A stretch of 64,000 bases of DNA from Vairimorpha ceranae. Taxonomy: Eukaryota > Microsporidia > Nosematidae. The notes below the pieces were generated by a model that was given only the letters and a program-made list of their open reading frames with translations, was not told the DNA's origin and made no database searches. Shown one piece after another: positions 1 through 9,629 of this stretch (position 1 is the first letter of the stretch; each line of letters starts with the position of its first letter). The stretch lies in NCBI RefSeq assembly GCF_000988165.1, contig NW_020169296.1:124001-188000 (forward strand), read 5' to 3'. A program made the position numbers and the translations under genes.

Positions 1-576
1 ATTCTTAGAAAATTTTACAGTAAATGTTATTTTCTTTGGAAGGAAGGCAGTACAGTCGCCGGGTGCAGCATTTTCACCAAATATTATGTAGGGATCGATA
101 GATTTTCTAAATCCTATAAATCCATATTTATATAAATCATCTTTGTTTACTTGTAAAGTGGTACAGTGTTCAATTCTACAAAGATTAAATGGTGTTTCTA
201 CTGCTGATATTGTCATCTCTGAATTTTTCTTTTTTAAAGAATCTACCTCCTTGGCCAGATCTGATAACTCTGTATCTAAATTAGTTGAACGTTTATCAAA
301 AATAAAATAATACAGAGTAAAATAAAAAACTATACCATAAGGTATTACATATTTCAAGTAAGAGAAAATACGTTTTGTGTTGTCAAAAATTTTTCTCAAT
401 AAATTATCAGGAGGTGTAAAGAGTGAATCATCAACACACTCGGCATTATAATCATCACCAATATCGTTATTTATAGTAGAATTTTCAGAGACATCTGGAA
501 ATTTCTGATAAATATTTTTAGAATTTCTATTTCTTTCTGGAGAATTAAATATTTTCAATCTTTCTTTTCGATTCAT
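1..576 (-). CDS. SUN-domain nuclear envelope protein, 5' part only
   Basis: Open for 192 codons from an ATG at 576 to the window edge, so the C-terminus is missing. Residues 1-70 are polar, about 80-105 form one hydrophobic membrane segment (IPYGIVFYFTLYYFIF), 110-135 are charged and coiled-coil-like, and the last 60 residues look like the start of a SUN domain, including FGENAAPGDCTAF, comparable with the family's PGxCWAF. SUN proteins sit in the inner nuclear membrane and join KASH proteins to link chromosomes or the spindle pole to the cytoplasm. The start is preceded by CTAAGGGC, a GGG-type start signal. It is divergent from the ABCE1 gene. The single membrane pass plus coil plus SUN order is classical; a SLP1-like SUN protein is the alternative. 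Confidence 0.62.
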   Translation of the reverse strand, partial: MNRKERLKIFNSPERNRNSKNIYQKFPDVSENSTINNDIGDDYNAECVDDSLFTPPDNLLRKIFDNTKRIFSYLKYVIPYGIVFYFTLYYFIFDKRSTNLDTELSDLAKEVDSLKKKNSEMTISAVETPFNLCRIEHCTTLQVNKDDLYKYGFIGFRKSIDPYIIFGENAAPGDCTAFLPKKITFTVKFSKN

Positions 577-729
577 GCCCTTAGCAGAAAAAAAATTATT
601 AAATTCCTTTTTCTTTATTTGTAAACAATAATCAGTAATCTTTAAAGAACGTTTAAACAATAATTAAGTACAGTAAATTTGATAGTATTGTTAATTACAA
701 TTAAAAATAAATATGTTTGTTACCCTAAA
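577..729. promoter_or_regulatory. Divergent promoter region, SUN gene / ABCE1
   Basis: This 153-bp spacer carries both start regions. On the minus strand GGGC touches the ATG of the SUN gene. On the plus strand TTACCCTAAA precedes the ABCE1 ATG at 730. The CCC/GGG run close to ATG is the recurring start signal of this window. Confidence 0.5.
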
Positions 730-2559
730 ATGGCCAAGAATGAATCTAATAAAATAACGAGACTGGCAATTGTTAATTATGAACTATGTAAACCGAAGGA
801 ATGTATGTCAGAATGTAAAAAGGCGTGTCCTGTTAATAAAACAGGAAAGGAGTGTATTACAATTGATACTAAATCACATATCTCAGAAATTCTGTGTATA
901 GGATGTTCTGCGTGTCAAAAGAAATGTCCTTTTAAGGCGATTACAATTGTAAATTTACCTACAAATCTAGATAAAGACATTTCACATAGATATTCGGCAA
1001 ATGGTTTTAAACTTCACAGATTACCAATCCCTAAATATGGTAAGGTTTTAGGGCTAGTAGGCACTAATGGTATAGGAAAAAGTACTGCACTTAAAATATT
1101 ATCGGGCAATCTTAAACCAAACTTAGGAAAGTTCGACGTTACGCCCGACTGGGCAGCAATTCTAAATAATTATAAAGGATCTGAACTTCATGGATTTTTT
1201 ACTAAAATTTTAGAAGGGTCTATTAAAGCTATTTCTAAGATACAGTATATAGATAAAATGCCTAAATTTTTAAAAGGACGCTATAAGTCAGAAATCGCCT
1301 CCGGAAAAATGTTGTTTACTGTTAATGATATATTAAAAAAAGTTGATGAAAAAAATAAATTTGACTATTACGTAGATAAAATGGCACTTAAAAATGTATT
1401 AACAAGAGAATTAGAGCAATTAAGTGGTGGTGAACTTCAAAGATTTTGTATTGCATACACATGTTTACAAGAAGGAAATGTTTATATTTTTGATGAACCC
1501 ACTAGTTTTTTGGATGTTAAGCAGCGACTAGCAGCTGCTAAGGAAATAAGAAATTTGTGTGAAGAAAATAAATATGTTGTAGTTGTCGAACACGATTTAG
1601 CCATTTTAGATTTGATGTGTGATTTTGGATGTGTTCTATACGGACAATCTGGGGCATACGGTGTAATAAGCGCACCATACGTTATTAAATCAGCAATAAA
1701 TATATTTCTTGATGGATTTTTGCCTACAGAAAACATGAAATTTAGAAATTCAGAGTTAAAGTTTAATATTTCGGAAACACTTGATAGTATTATATCTACC
1801 AGAGACCAGTATCATTATCCCAATTTGATAAAAACATATCCAAATTTTACGCTTAAAGTTGAAGGCGGTAACTTTTCAGATTCTGAAATTGTTGTATTTC
1901 TTGGTGAAAATGGAATGGGCAAAACTACTTTAGTAGGTTTGATTTCGGGGTTAATTAAAGATGATAACGGGGAAGAGTTCGGTTTGTTGTCATATAGTCT
2001 TAAACCGCAAAAAATCATACCGAAATACAAAGGAACAGTTAGAGATCTTTTTATGTCAAAAATTCGTTCTTCCTTTTTAGACGCTAATTTTGTTAATGAA
2101 GTTATTAAACCTTTAGATATTCATCATTTATACGACCAACTTGTAGAAAACTTGAGTGGTGGAGAATTACAAAGAATTGCAATAATAATATGTTTAGGAA
2201 AAGATGCTAACCTTTATTTATTAGATGAACCTTCTGCGTATCTAGATTCAGATCAGAGAATAGCGATTTCAAAAGTTATAAAAAGGTTTATTTATGGGAA
2301 GAAGCGAACAGCCTTTGTGGTTGAACATGATTTAATTGTAGGTACATATTTGGCTGATAAAGTTGTTGTTTTTGAGGGAAGCCCTAGTGTTCATAGCACT
2401 GCTCATAAACCGATGGATTTGCATAGTGGAATGAATATTTTTTTAAAGAATCTTGATATTACTTTTAGAAGAGACTCTTCCAATTTTAGACCAAGAGTTA
2501 ATAAGCCGAATTCCGCAAAAGACAGAACTCAGAAAGAAGAGAATAAATATTTTTTTTGA
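730..2559 (+). CDS. RLI1: ABCE1/RLI1 ribosome recycling ATPase
   Basis: A 609-aa protein (family about 600 aa). The N-terminal iron-sulfur domain has eight cysteines in two clusters (CxxxxCxxxCxxxC and CIGCSACQKKC). Two ABC domains follow: Walker A GTNGIGKST near residue 110 and GENGMGKTT near 391, signatures LSGGELQRF near 230 and LSGGELQRI near 474, and Walker B motifs YIFDEPTSFLD and YLLDEPSAYLD. It splits post-termination ribosomes and is essential in eukaryotes. An ATG 17 codons upstream exists, but the ACCC-TAAA-ATG context and homology (MAKNESNKITRLAIV) point to 730. The C-terminal tail is Arg/Lys-rich and ends in KYFF. All catalytic motifs look intact. Confidence 0.97.
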   Translation: MAKNESNKITRLAIVNYELCKPKECMSECKKACPVNKTGKECITIDTKSHISEILCIGCSACQKKCPFKAITIVNLPTNLDKDISHRYSANGFKLHRLPIPKYGKVLGLVGTNGIGKSTALKILSGNLKPNLGKFDVTPDWAAILNNYKGSELHGFFTKILEGSIKAISKIQYIDKMPKFLKGRYKSEIASGKMLFTVNDILKKVDEKNKFDYYVDKMALKNVLTRELEQLSGGELQRFCIAYTCLQEGNVYIFDEPTSFLDVKQRLAAAKEIRNLCEENKYVVVVEHDLAILDLMCDFGCVLYGQSGAYGVISAPYVIKSAINIFLDGFLPTENMKFRNSELKFNISETLDSIISTRDQYHYPNLIKTYPNFTLKVEGGNFSDSEIVVFLGENGMGKTTLVGLISGLIKDDNGEEFGLLSYSLKPQKIIPKYKGTVRDLFMSKIRSSFLDANFVNEVIKPLDIHHLYDQLVENLSGGELQRIAIIICLGKDANLYLLDEPSAYLDSDQRIAISKVIKRFIYGKKRTAFVVEHDLIVGTYLADKVVVFEGSPSVHSTAHKPMDLHSGMNIFLKNLDITFRRDSSNFRPRVNKPNSAKDRTQKEENKYFF

Positions 2560-2631
2560 TATTTAATAAATGATTATTGGTATATTTTTTTTACAATTTT
2601 TATAGATCAGTTTAACTTACCCTTCGCAAAA

Positions 2632-3693
2632 ATGTCTTACTTTTTTAAAAACAATAGAACACTTAAAAAAGCTAACAGTTATCTTATCTATGTTAATATA
2701 TCAGATAACTGCATATATGACATATCAGATATAATAATAGAATATAATACAACAACCAATAAAGTAACTATCATATGTGATGATCTTCCTGAAGATATTA
2801 AATCCAGAATGTTAAAATATTTCAAGGGTGATATCAATCAATTTATCGTTTACATTGAAGAAAACCTTGAAACTTTTTTAAGCGGAAAGGAGCCAGAGGT
2901 AAAATTAGAATCTCATTCTTTAACTTTCGATAAATGCGTTTTAGAAGACAAGATTACATCTTTACCTGATAATTATGTGTATCCTACGCAAAACGTAAAT
3001 ATAAACATTTTACAATATGAATTGTCGAAAAAAAATATATACTTTTTTAGTGCTAAAAAAATTTATTTACAAGTAAACTGTAAGAAATGTAAAGAATCAT
3101 GTGAAATAAAAGATCTTAAAACATGTAAATGTGGGACTTTATTGAAATGTAATTTTATTCCAACACTAGATGCTGAAAAGTTAGGCAGTCTTTTTTTCGA
3201 AAATTGCACATTTTGTCATTTAAATCCTTCAAATTTTCAATTTAACTGTGCAAATTGTTTTTCAAACTATCAAAGTAATAAAATTGGGCTTAATACTAAA
3301 TTTCAAATGAGTTGCTGGAAATGTAATACTTTTTTGACATTTTGTATAAAAAAAACGACTTTTTTAGAAAAAAAAAATATGACATTTAAGGTTGGCACAT
3401 CACTACCGTATAATGGCACATGTAAACATTACAAAAAATCTTATAGATGGTTTAGGTTCTCCTGTTGTCAATCTGTTTATCCATGTGATATTTGCCATGA
3501 CTTAGAAAACACTCATCCTGTACAAGTAGCTAATAAAATGATATGTGGGTTTTGTTCTAAAGAGCAGTCAGTTAAAAGTGATTGTACTTGTGGAATGGAT
3601 TTAAAGAAGAGTACTGCATTTTGGGAAGGTGGAAAAGGTTCTCGTAATAAGGCAACTATGAGTCGTAAAGACAGTAAAAAATACACAAAATAG
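2632..3693 (+). CDS. CHY zinc-finger protein
   Basis: 353 aa. The last 100 residues form a CHY-type zinc finger: CKHYKKSYRWFRFSCC, then YPCDICHD, a histidine, and paired CGFC and CTCG cysteines. The C-terminal FWEGGKGSRNKATMSRKDSK is typical of fungal CHY proteins of this class. The middle (residues 148-240) has further CxxC pairs that could bind zinc. CHY fingers occur in RCHY1-type ubiquitin ligases and in the mitochondrial Hot13 family, but there is no RING here, so the role is unknown. Start supported by TTACCCTTCGCAAAATG. Confidence 0.8.
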   Translation: MSYFFKNNRTLKKANSYLIYVNISDNCIYDISDIIIEYNTTTNKVTIICDDLPEDIKSRMLKYFKGDINQFIVYIEENLETFLSGKEPEVKLESHSLTFDKCVLEDKITSLPDNYVYPTQNVNINILQYELSKKNIYFFSAKKIYLQVNCKKCKESCEIKDLKTCKCGTLLKCNFIPTLDAEKLGSLFFENCTFCHLNPSNFQFNCANCFSNYQSNKIGLNTKFQMSCWKCNTFLTFCIKKTTFLEKKNMTFKVGTSLPYNGTCKHYKKSYRWFRFSCCQSVYPCDICHDLENTHPVQVANKMICGFCSKEQSVKSDCTCGMDLKKSTAFWEGGKGSRNKATMSRKDSKKYTK

Positions 3694-4261
3694 TATTTAA
3701 AAATTTAAAATTTACAGATATTATACATTTTTAAAGAAATTAAACCTAATAAATAGCTTATGATTATTAATGTGCTTTCAAAATTATTGTTTATATGTTA
3801 TATTAAACTCTAAAAAATTATAAAGTAGTGCTTTTATTATCGAAAATATAATGTAAATCTTTAAAAATTAAAAATAATGCTAAGTAAGATATTTAGAGAT
3901 TAGTACGGTTCAATAAAATAATTTTTACTTTTGCTTGAATTGAAAAATGTAAAAATTTACGATAGTAAATTTCTATAATTTTTATTAAATATCAGATTTT
4001 ATGACAAGCCGGACATTTAAGTAGATATTACAATATATTAATTTACAAATACTAAATTTTCAAGTAAATATACAGTATTAAACATTAATGCCTTAATTAC
4101 ATCTAAATGTAATTATTAAAAGTATTTATGTTTTAATTATTATATTTAAAAACAATTTAAACAACGCTAAGCTTTGTAATACAATTGTTTACTTTAGTAT
4201 TAAGAACCCGTAAAAATATTAAAGCGCTTAGAAAGCATTCATTTTTTAAATTTAAACATGT
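3694..4261. other. Intergenic, nothing recognised
   Basis: About 570 bp of very AT-rich DNA between two convergent genes. I see no CCC-ATG start, tRNA or repeat in it. Confidence 0.5.
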
Positions 4262-5125
4262 TTATAATTTTAGTAATAAATTTTTTCTAGCTATATCAAA
4301 AACATAATCTAACTCTGTTTGAGGGATTAAATTTTTGATCTCATAGTATCTATCAGCTTCTACCAAAGATTCTATTTTTCTATTTTTCCGATAATTTAAA
4401 AAATCTTCAAATGAGTTAACAAACATTCCTAGTGATATATTTTCATATCTCCACATTTGTTTATAATAAGAAAAAAATAGTGTTTTTGATGTGGTAGCTA
4501 AAGCTGCAACAAAAGTATTTTTTCCCGTTCTACTTGGTAATAAGTTATTTAAATCTACATTAAACAATACACATCTACCGTCAGTCGAATAAATCAATAC
4601 TGAATATTTATATAGAATTAAAAATTTACTATCAAAATACCCCATACAGAGTAAATAAATAAAAACCTTTTCAAGTGCTGAACCTACAGGATTATTATAT
4701 TTTAAAATTTTAGCATTAAGTAAATCATCAAAACATCTTATTTCCCCGGGCTCTAATTTATAAACTTCATCTCCAATCAAATTCGATGTATAAATTACTA
4801 TTATCTGATCTTTTACTTTGATATTAAACCCCGGAATAAAATTAAATTTATCTTTTATTAATGATCTTACTGAATAAACATCATTACTTGCCAACACATT
4901 ATAATTAAACTCAGTTATCTTTTTGTATTTATCGAAAACTTCAATTATTCCATTGTTTTTAATTAAAGAATAGTTTATATATTCTTCATTTCTTGGATGT
5001 TTAAAGCCATGTAAATTACTAGAAAAGCTTTCTAAGATTGATGATAATAAAAAAAGGTATATAAATATACAAATACTAGGAAATGTTACAATAAAAATTA
5101 TTGCAAATATATTCTTCGATTTCAT
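4262..5125 (-). CDS. Unknown protein with N-terminal membrane anchor
   Basis: 287 aa, not recognised. Residues 6-30 are strongly hydrophobic (FAIIFIVTFPSICIFIYLFLL) and are followed by a hydrophilic body, so it is probably a single-pass membrane protein or one with an uncleaved signal. The body has no motif I can assign; alternating hydrophobic stretches suggest beta strands. The start is supported by TAGCCCTTATTAATG. It lies tail-to-head with the next multi-pass membrane protein. Confidence 0.75.
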   Translation of the reverse strand: MKSKNIFAIIFIVTFPSICIFIYLFLLSSILESFSSNLHGFKHPRNEEYINYSLIKNNGIIEVFDKYKKITEFNYNVLASNDVYSVRSLIKDKFNFIPGFNIKVKDQIIVIYTSNLIGDEVYKLEPGEIRCFDDLLNAKILKYNNPVGSALEKVFIYLLCMGYFDSKFLILYKYSVLIYSTDGRCVLFNVDLNNLLPSRTGKNTFVAALATTSKTLFFSYYKQMWRYENISLGMFVNSFEDFLNYRKNRKIESLVEADRYYEIKNLIPQTELDYVFDIARKNLLLKL

Positions 5126-5270
5126 TAATAAGGGCTAGTCGAAAAAAGTTAAGTTATAAAGGAGTCAAAATAAGGAGATTTATATGTAAATATACTACAA
5201 ACAAATTATGCAAAAATCATATAAATAAAAAATATAACTGCATAAAAACGATGTTAAAATAAATTATACT

Positions 5271-6554
5271 TTATTTAAATTGAAAAAATACTAATGATAA
5301 ACATGATAATGATACAGAGACAAAAAAATAATATTTAAACCTTGCTCTAACATTTGATTTCCTATAAATTGATATATATGATAATAAAACATGAATAAGA
5401 GAGGATATAAACATATTTAAACTGAAAATGAAATTTTTGTATTTGTGAGAATTAAAAGATGCATAAAGTATTATTTTTACACTAGTAGATAAAGAAAATG
5501 AAATTGTAAAAAATAAATATGACAAACTTAAGGAATTAACAATATACAAACAGAAAAGACTAGCAATAGTCAAAATAGTTATTCCTAAAGATAAAGGATA
5601 CCTAAAATTATCCTCTATCTTTATTTTACCCATATAATAGCATATTATTGCTGAGGATATTTTAGAAATTCCATCAATATAACCATGAATGACAATTTCT
5701 TTTTTATCTCCGATTTCATTTTCTTGATTTTCTTTAATTTGTTTTACAAAAAGGCTACAAATTTTTATAATAATGTAGGAAATATATCTCAAGGGTGCCA
5801 TTATGCAGAAGATATACTTGATAAACCTATTTCTGCCACATTTTCTCCGTTCTATAAAGACATTAGCACTAAAAAAGGCCAAACAAATAACTAAAATGTT
5901 AGCTGTAATACTTAAAAAACAGTGACTTAAAATTTCAAAATCAAAAAACAAAGCACAATTATCTAAAATTTCTTTATAAATTGACAGCTTATTTGTTTGT
6001 TGTGTCTTATTTTGGTTAATACAAAAAGTCATTAATAATGATGAAATTAATGTTATACAAGAAATGATTTGATTTAAATCGTGTTTTCCAGTTCTTATTA
6101 CTATATCTTGTCCAATCCATGCGGAAAAAACTGAAGAAACACATTTTACAATTGTAATGTTATTCATCACTAGCTTCCTTTCATTTTTGTCGCTTCCTAC
6201 ATTGCTAACTATAACTGATTTTAATACAGAATTTAAGGCGGTAGAAGAACCGTGCAATGTTGAAACCAATTTACCAATGATAAAATTACGTTCATCCATA
6301 ATATACAACAAAAAACAGGCAATAATTTCTATAAAAGTATCTATAAATAATGACAAACTATTTCCAAAAAATCTAACAATTAAAAAAACAAATAAAGAAA
6401 CGAATAGTGAACTTATAAAAAAATATGCATTGAGTGTGTTATAAATCTCTTTGTTTTTAAATTTTTTTACATCTATTAAAAAAGGTACTAGAAATGGTGA
6501 AAACGGCGTAAATGATTTCAACAGATAAAACAAATAAATTGGAACGACAGACAT
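5271..6554 (-). CDS. Multi-pass membrane transporter, possibly SLC19-like
   Basis: 427 aa with about 10-12 hydrophobic segments and short loops, so an integral transporter. The first third (SPFLVPFL, then KEIYNTLNAYF, and the HGSSTALNSVLKSVIVSNVG segment before the next helices) recalls the reduced folate/thiamine carrier (SLC19) layout. The similarity is weak and an MFS-type carrier is equally possible. Such carriers would suit a parasite importing host vitamins or metabolites, which is inference. The start is preceded by TTAACCCCTATTTATG. Confidence 0.7.
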   Translation of the reverse strand: MSVVPIYLFYLLKSFTPFSPFLVPFLIDVKKFKNKEIYNTLNAYFFISSLFVSLFVFLIVRFFGNSLSLFIDTFIEIIACFLLYIMDERNFIIGKLVSTLHGSSTALNSVLKSVIVSNVGSDKNERKLVMNNITIVKCVSSVFSAWIGQDIVIRTGKHDLNQIISCITLISSLLMTFCINQNKTQQTNKLSIYKEILDNCALFFDFEILSHCFLSITANILVICLAFFSANVFIERRKCGRNRFIKYIFCIMAPLRYISYIIIKICSLFVKQIKENQENEIGDKKEIVIHGYIDGISKISSAIICYYMGKIKIEDNFRYPLSLGITILTIASLFCLYIVNSLSLSYLFFTISFSLSTSVKIILYASFNSHKYKNFIFSLNMFISSLIHVLLSYISIYRKSNVRARFKYYFFVSVSLSCLSLVFFQFK

Positions 6555-6611
6555 AAATAGGGGTTAAAAATAAAAAAACGCACTCTAAAAAGGGATAAAA
6601 AGGAAATTTAT

Positions 6612-6893
6612 TTAGATAATTTTTCCATTTAAGTCAATTTTAAAATTTTCAAAATGTTCCTTTAATATTTTAACAAGATCTGTGTGGGATTTATCTCCTT
6701 GTAGTAAAAGACTATGATCTTCATTAATAGATCCCCCACAGGCCAGCTTTTTCTTAAGAAGTTGAAGAAATTTCGTTAATTCATCAATTGTTGTATAAGG
6801 AAGATTACCTATTTTTGTTACTTTCTTGTTTCTGACTTGTTGAATTTTAATACGAATAATGGTATTTTCCTGCTCTATAATATCATTTTGCAT
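6612..6893 (-). CDS. SUI1: Translation initiation factor eIF1 (SUI1)
   Basis: 93 aa, one SUI1 domain. IRIKIQQVRNKKVTKIGNLP and LKKKLACGGSINED followed by LLLQGDKSHTDLVKILKEH match the family core, including the ACGG turn. eIF1 binds the 40S P-site region and enforces AUG selection. It is about 15-20 residues shorter at the N-terminus than yeast SUI1, a common reduction in Microsporidia. Start context: AAATTTGTACCCCATTAATTTATG, with both an AAATTT-like and a CCC signal. Confidence 0.9.
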   Translation of the reverse strand: MQNDIIEQENTIIRIKIQQVRNKKVTKIGNLPYTTIDELTKFLQLLKKKLACGGSINEDHSLLLQGDKSHTDLVKILKEHFENFKIDLNGKII

Positions 6894-6932
6894 AAATTAA
6901 TGGGGTACAAATTTATTTCTATCATAAAAATA

Positions 6933-7874
6933 TTATTTAAGCTGAGATTCAAAAATTAGTTTTACAATTTTTTGTTTAGCTAAACATGTATTGTAATCTT
7001 TTGTTATTGCATCAATATTATTATTAGATTTTAAAAAGCATAAATTCACTGGAAATACGGCTTCATAAAATACTAAATTTTGCGGATCAGATGTTCCAAT
7101 TTTTTCCCAGTCAAAATTTTCGTCTTTTCCTGCCATTTCAAGAACCCAAAATATTTTTCTTACCATATTATGCAAAAAAGATTTTGCTTGTATGTCTAAA
7201 TAGTACAAATCCCCTTCTTTAATTATCTGACAAATATCTACAGTCCGATTATATCGGGCGCTTTTGTCTGAATGTTTTGACAAATTATAAAAATTTTTAA
7301 GTGTTAATATTTTTTGACACATTTCTTCCATTTTGTTGATGTCATATTTTAATCGAATCTGGTTTTTAATTTTTACAAATGGATTGGTAAAATAATATCG
7401 ATATTTACGTTTTATGCAAGTAAATCTAGCACTAAATCCATCTTCAACTGGTGCCCAGCCTATAACTCTTATATCTTCAGGTAAATAATTATTTAAAATA
7501 GCTTGATAGTTAAATTCGTGTTTATCGTCATCATTCAAAAAATATCTGCTTGTATTTTCTCTGAGTAAAGATTTAATTTTTACAGAAGCTACCATTCCAA
7601 TAGCAGACACTCCCTTGTCTGTTCTTCCTGCATAAACAATATGATCGGCAAGTGTAGACAAAAGTAGTGCATTTTTAATGCGATTTCCAATTGAATCCCC
7701 ATCTTTACATTCCGCCAAGCCCCTGTATTTTTCGCCGTGATAACTAATTAACAAAGCAATGGTTCTATATGATACATGATTAATAGCTTTTTGCTTACGA
7801 TATGGATTGTAAATCAAATATATTAGTTTATCTTTACTTAAAGTTTTTAAATATTGAAGATAAAAATTTTTCAT
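6933..7874 (-). CDS. PUS3: tRNA pseudouridine synthase PUS3/DEG1
   Basis: 313 aa, TruA superfamily. The catalytic motif YAGRTDKGVSA places the aspartate at residue 86. LPEDIRVIGWAPVEDGFSARF and CIKRKYRYYF are diagnostic of the PUS3 subgroup, which makes pseudouridine 38/39 in tRNA anticodon stems. The C-terminal FLHNMVRKI motif is present. Yeast Deg1 is 442 aa, so N- and C-terminal extensions are missing. Start preceded by CTAACCC directly at ATG. Confidence 0.9.
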   Translation of the reverse strand: MKNFYLQYLKTLSKDKLIYLIYNPYRKQKAINHVSYRTIALLISYHGEKYRGLAECKDGDSIGNRIKNALLLSTLADHIVYAGRTDKGVSAIGMVASVKIKSLLRENTSRYFLNDDDKHEFNYQAILNNYLPEDIRVIGWAPVEDGFSARFTCIKRKYRYYFTNPFVKIKNQIRLKYDINKMEEMCQKILTLKNFYNLSKHSDKSARYNRTVDICQIIKEGDLYYLDIQAKSFLHNMVRKIFWVLEMAGKDENFDWEKIGTSDPQNLVFYEAVFPVNLCFLKSNNNIDAITKDYNTCLAKQKIVKLIFESQLK

Positions 7875-7971
7875 GGGTTAGTGAATAAAAATAAAAAAAT
7901 AAGAAAGGTTAAGAAAGTAAGTTATGCTGTATAATTTTTTATAAACGGCTAAATATTAAGTTAAAATTAAT

Positions 7972-8385
7972 TTATTCTCTCAAAGAATGAATAACATCAA
8001 ATATAACTTCCTTAGCATTAGAAGTAAGCATACCTGTTTTATTATTAAGATCAATATATCCAATCTTTTGTAAATTATCAAAAATGCTTCTCATAAAAAA
8101 GTCATCGGCTTTAACAAACTTATTTGGTCTACGTCCTCTATTTTTATAGTTTCCAAAATATACGCATGCTTCTTCAACTGTCAATATTCCTTTTTTTGCA
8201 ATAAGATTAATAATAGCAGCCATGCGTGCATAATACCAATCATCATAAACGGGACAATTTTCTTTGCCAGTGCCTGTTTTTAAAATATCAAAATCTTTTG
8301 GTAAAACTATTTCACTGTTGGTTTGTAAACTTTTTTTAAGAACATTTACGAAGTCAGTAGTTTTAACAGTAAAGATTTCATCCAT
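7972..8385 (-). CDS. RPS19: 40S ribosomal protein eS19
   Basis: 137 aa, about full family length. [34 protein letters not shown] and the C-terminal [10 protein letters not shown] follow the eS19 pattern. It belongs to the head of the small subunit and is needed for 18S rRNA maturation. No intron is visible. Start context TTTTTTACCCTTAAATG. Confidence 0.95.
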   Translation of the reverse strand: MDEIFTVKTTDFVNVLKKSLQTNSEIVLPKDFDILKTGTGKENCPVYDDWYYARMAAIINLIAKKGILTVEEACVYFGNYKNRGRRPNKFVKADDFFMRSIFDNLQKIGYIDLNNKTGMLTSNAKEVIFDVIHSLRE

Positions 8386-8471
8386 TTAAGGGTAAAAAAA
8401 ATAAGTTATAAAATTGCAAACTAGTAAAATATAAAAACATAAATTAAATAAATATAAAAATCATAAAAAAT

Positions 8472-9017
8472 TTATTCTTCTTTTTTACGTTTTTTATCAG
8501 CAACAACTTCTGGTGTCTCTACTTTACCAAACAATGTATTAAGATCTAAGGGTCTTAATATTTCTCTTCCTAAAATGTACCTTTGATACAAAGGATTAAA
8601 AAGAAAACTTCTGAATACTACTGTGCCAGAAATGATAAGAGGTTGAATAATGTTCCATTTAAAATGTAAAAGACATACAATTAAACCTTGCAAAAGGGCA
8701 GATTTACTTGACTTGTTAAGTTCTTTAAGATCGTATTCAGAATAAGCAATTTCAATTTCTTCTTCTACATCGGGGGTTTCTTGGAATAAGCCAACTTCCT
8801 TTTTAATTTTCAAAACTCTTTGATCGTTCACACTTTTAATTCTCTTTTTAATAATGAAATAGAACATAACCTGGAAAAGAGCACTAACGACATAAATAAC
8901 TCTAAGAGTGAAAAGAACTCTTGGTTCTAAAAATATGGGTTTTTTAGATACCTGCATTATCATTATTGAAAGGCCAAAATTTATAAATTGATCTATTGTA
9001 GACAATGGTAAACTCAT
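8472..9017 (-). CDS. PHO88: PHO88/SND3-like ER membrane protein
   Basis: 181 aa with hydrophobic segments near residues 10-22 and 36-58 and a longer one near 105-130. SEYDLKELNKSSKSALLQG, LHFKWNIIQPLIIS and the late ILRPLDLN resemble the Pho88 family (SEYDLxELxKxxKS, HLYxKxxxPLxxQ, LxRPF). Pho88/Snd3 acts in SRP-independent targeting of proteins to the ER. The tail is basic and acidic (KKRKKEE). Start preceded by TTACCCCTAAATG. Confidence 0.75.
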   Translation of the reverse strand: MSLPLSTIDQFINFGLSIMIMQVSKKPIFLEPRVLFTLRVIYVVSALFQVMFYFIIKKRIKSVNDQRVLKIKKEVGLFQETPDVEEEIEIAYSEYDLKELNKSSKSALLQGLIVCLLHFKWNIIQPLIISGTVVFRSFLFNPLYQRYILGREILRPLDLNTLFGKVETPEVVADKKRKKEE

Positions 9018-9088
9018 TTAGGGGTAAAAAAATATTAATTTTTAGAGCAAAATGAATATTACTTTCTTTGCTTATTTATGTTTACATT

Positions 9089-9163
9089 TTTGTTATGAAC
9101 AGAAATTATAAAAATTTGTTACGAACAGAATTAAAAAGATTTGTTACAAACAGAAATTAATAT
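9089..9163. repeat. Three tandem copies of a 25-26 bp unit
   Basis: The unit TTTGTTAYRAACAGAAATTA plus a short A-rich tail starts at 9089, 9115 and 9140. It lies between the divergent PHO88 and Nudix genes. Confidence 0.7.
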
Positions 9164-9259
9164 TTTGTTGTGTCAAAAATCAATACTAAAACATTTACAA
9201 ATAAAAAACTTTATATTTGATCTATAAACATGATCTTATTAGCAATTATATTTGTAGTA

Positions 9260-9622
9260 ATGGCAAAAAGAGCAGGCACTATCCCATTTATAGATGATAA
9301 GGTAATTTTAGTTGACTCTTTAAAAAATAAAAACAATATAGTTCTCCCCAAAGGGCACATTAAAAACGGAGAGAGTGCACAAGATGCTGCTTTAAGGGAA
9401 ACACTTGAAGAGGCAGGCCTAATAGGAATATTAGATACTACAAATGTTTATGTCTTAAAAAATGTTGTTTATTGGAAAATGAATGTAACAAAATTTCCAG
9501 ATAAATATGACGAGATGAACAAACGTCGTCGACATTTTTACACTTATGAAGAAGTTGAGCAGTCACCACTAATAAAAAAAAGTCTTAAAAAAATTATATT
9601 GGAGGCTATGAAAAATAAATAA
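9260..9622 (+). CDS. Nudix hydrolase, DIPP-like
   Basis: 120 aa from the preferred ATG at 9260. An in-frame ATG at 9230 would add the hydrophobic MILLAIIFVV, which is unlike the family start. The Nudix box is complete: G32, E38, R46-E47 and E50-E51 within GHIKNGESAQDAALRETLEE. VLPKGHI resembles diphosphoinositol polyphosphate phosphohydrolases and related diadenosine polyphosphate hydrolases; the exact substrate cannot be told. No CCC signal precedes either ATG, unlike the neighbours. Confidence 0.82.
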   Translation: MAKRAGTIPFIDDKVILVDSLKNKNNIVLPKGHIKNGESAQDAALRETLEEAGLIGILDTTNVYVLKNVVYWKMNVTKFPDKYDEMNKRRRHFYTYEEVEQSPLIKKSLKKIILEAMKNK

Positions 9623-9629
9623 ATTAAGT

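Noticed and set aside
7972..8385. Intron near the start of the eS19 gene
   Set aside because: The reading frame is continuous from the CCC-supported ATG, and no GTAAGT donor follows it.
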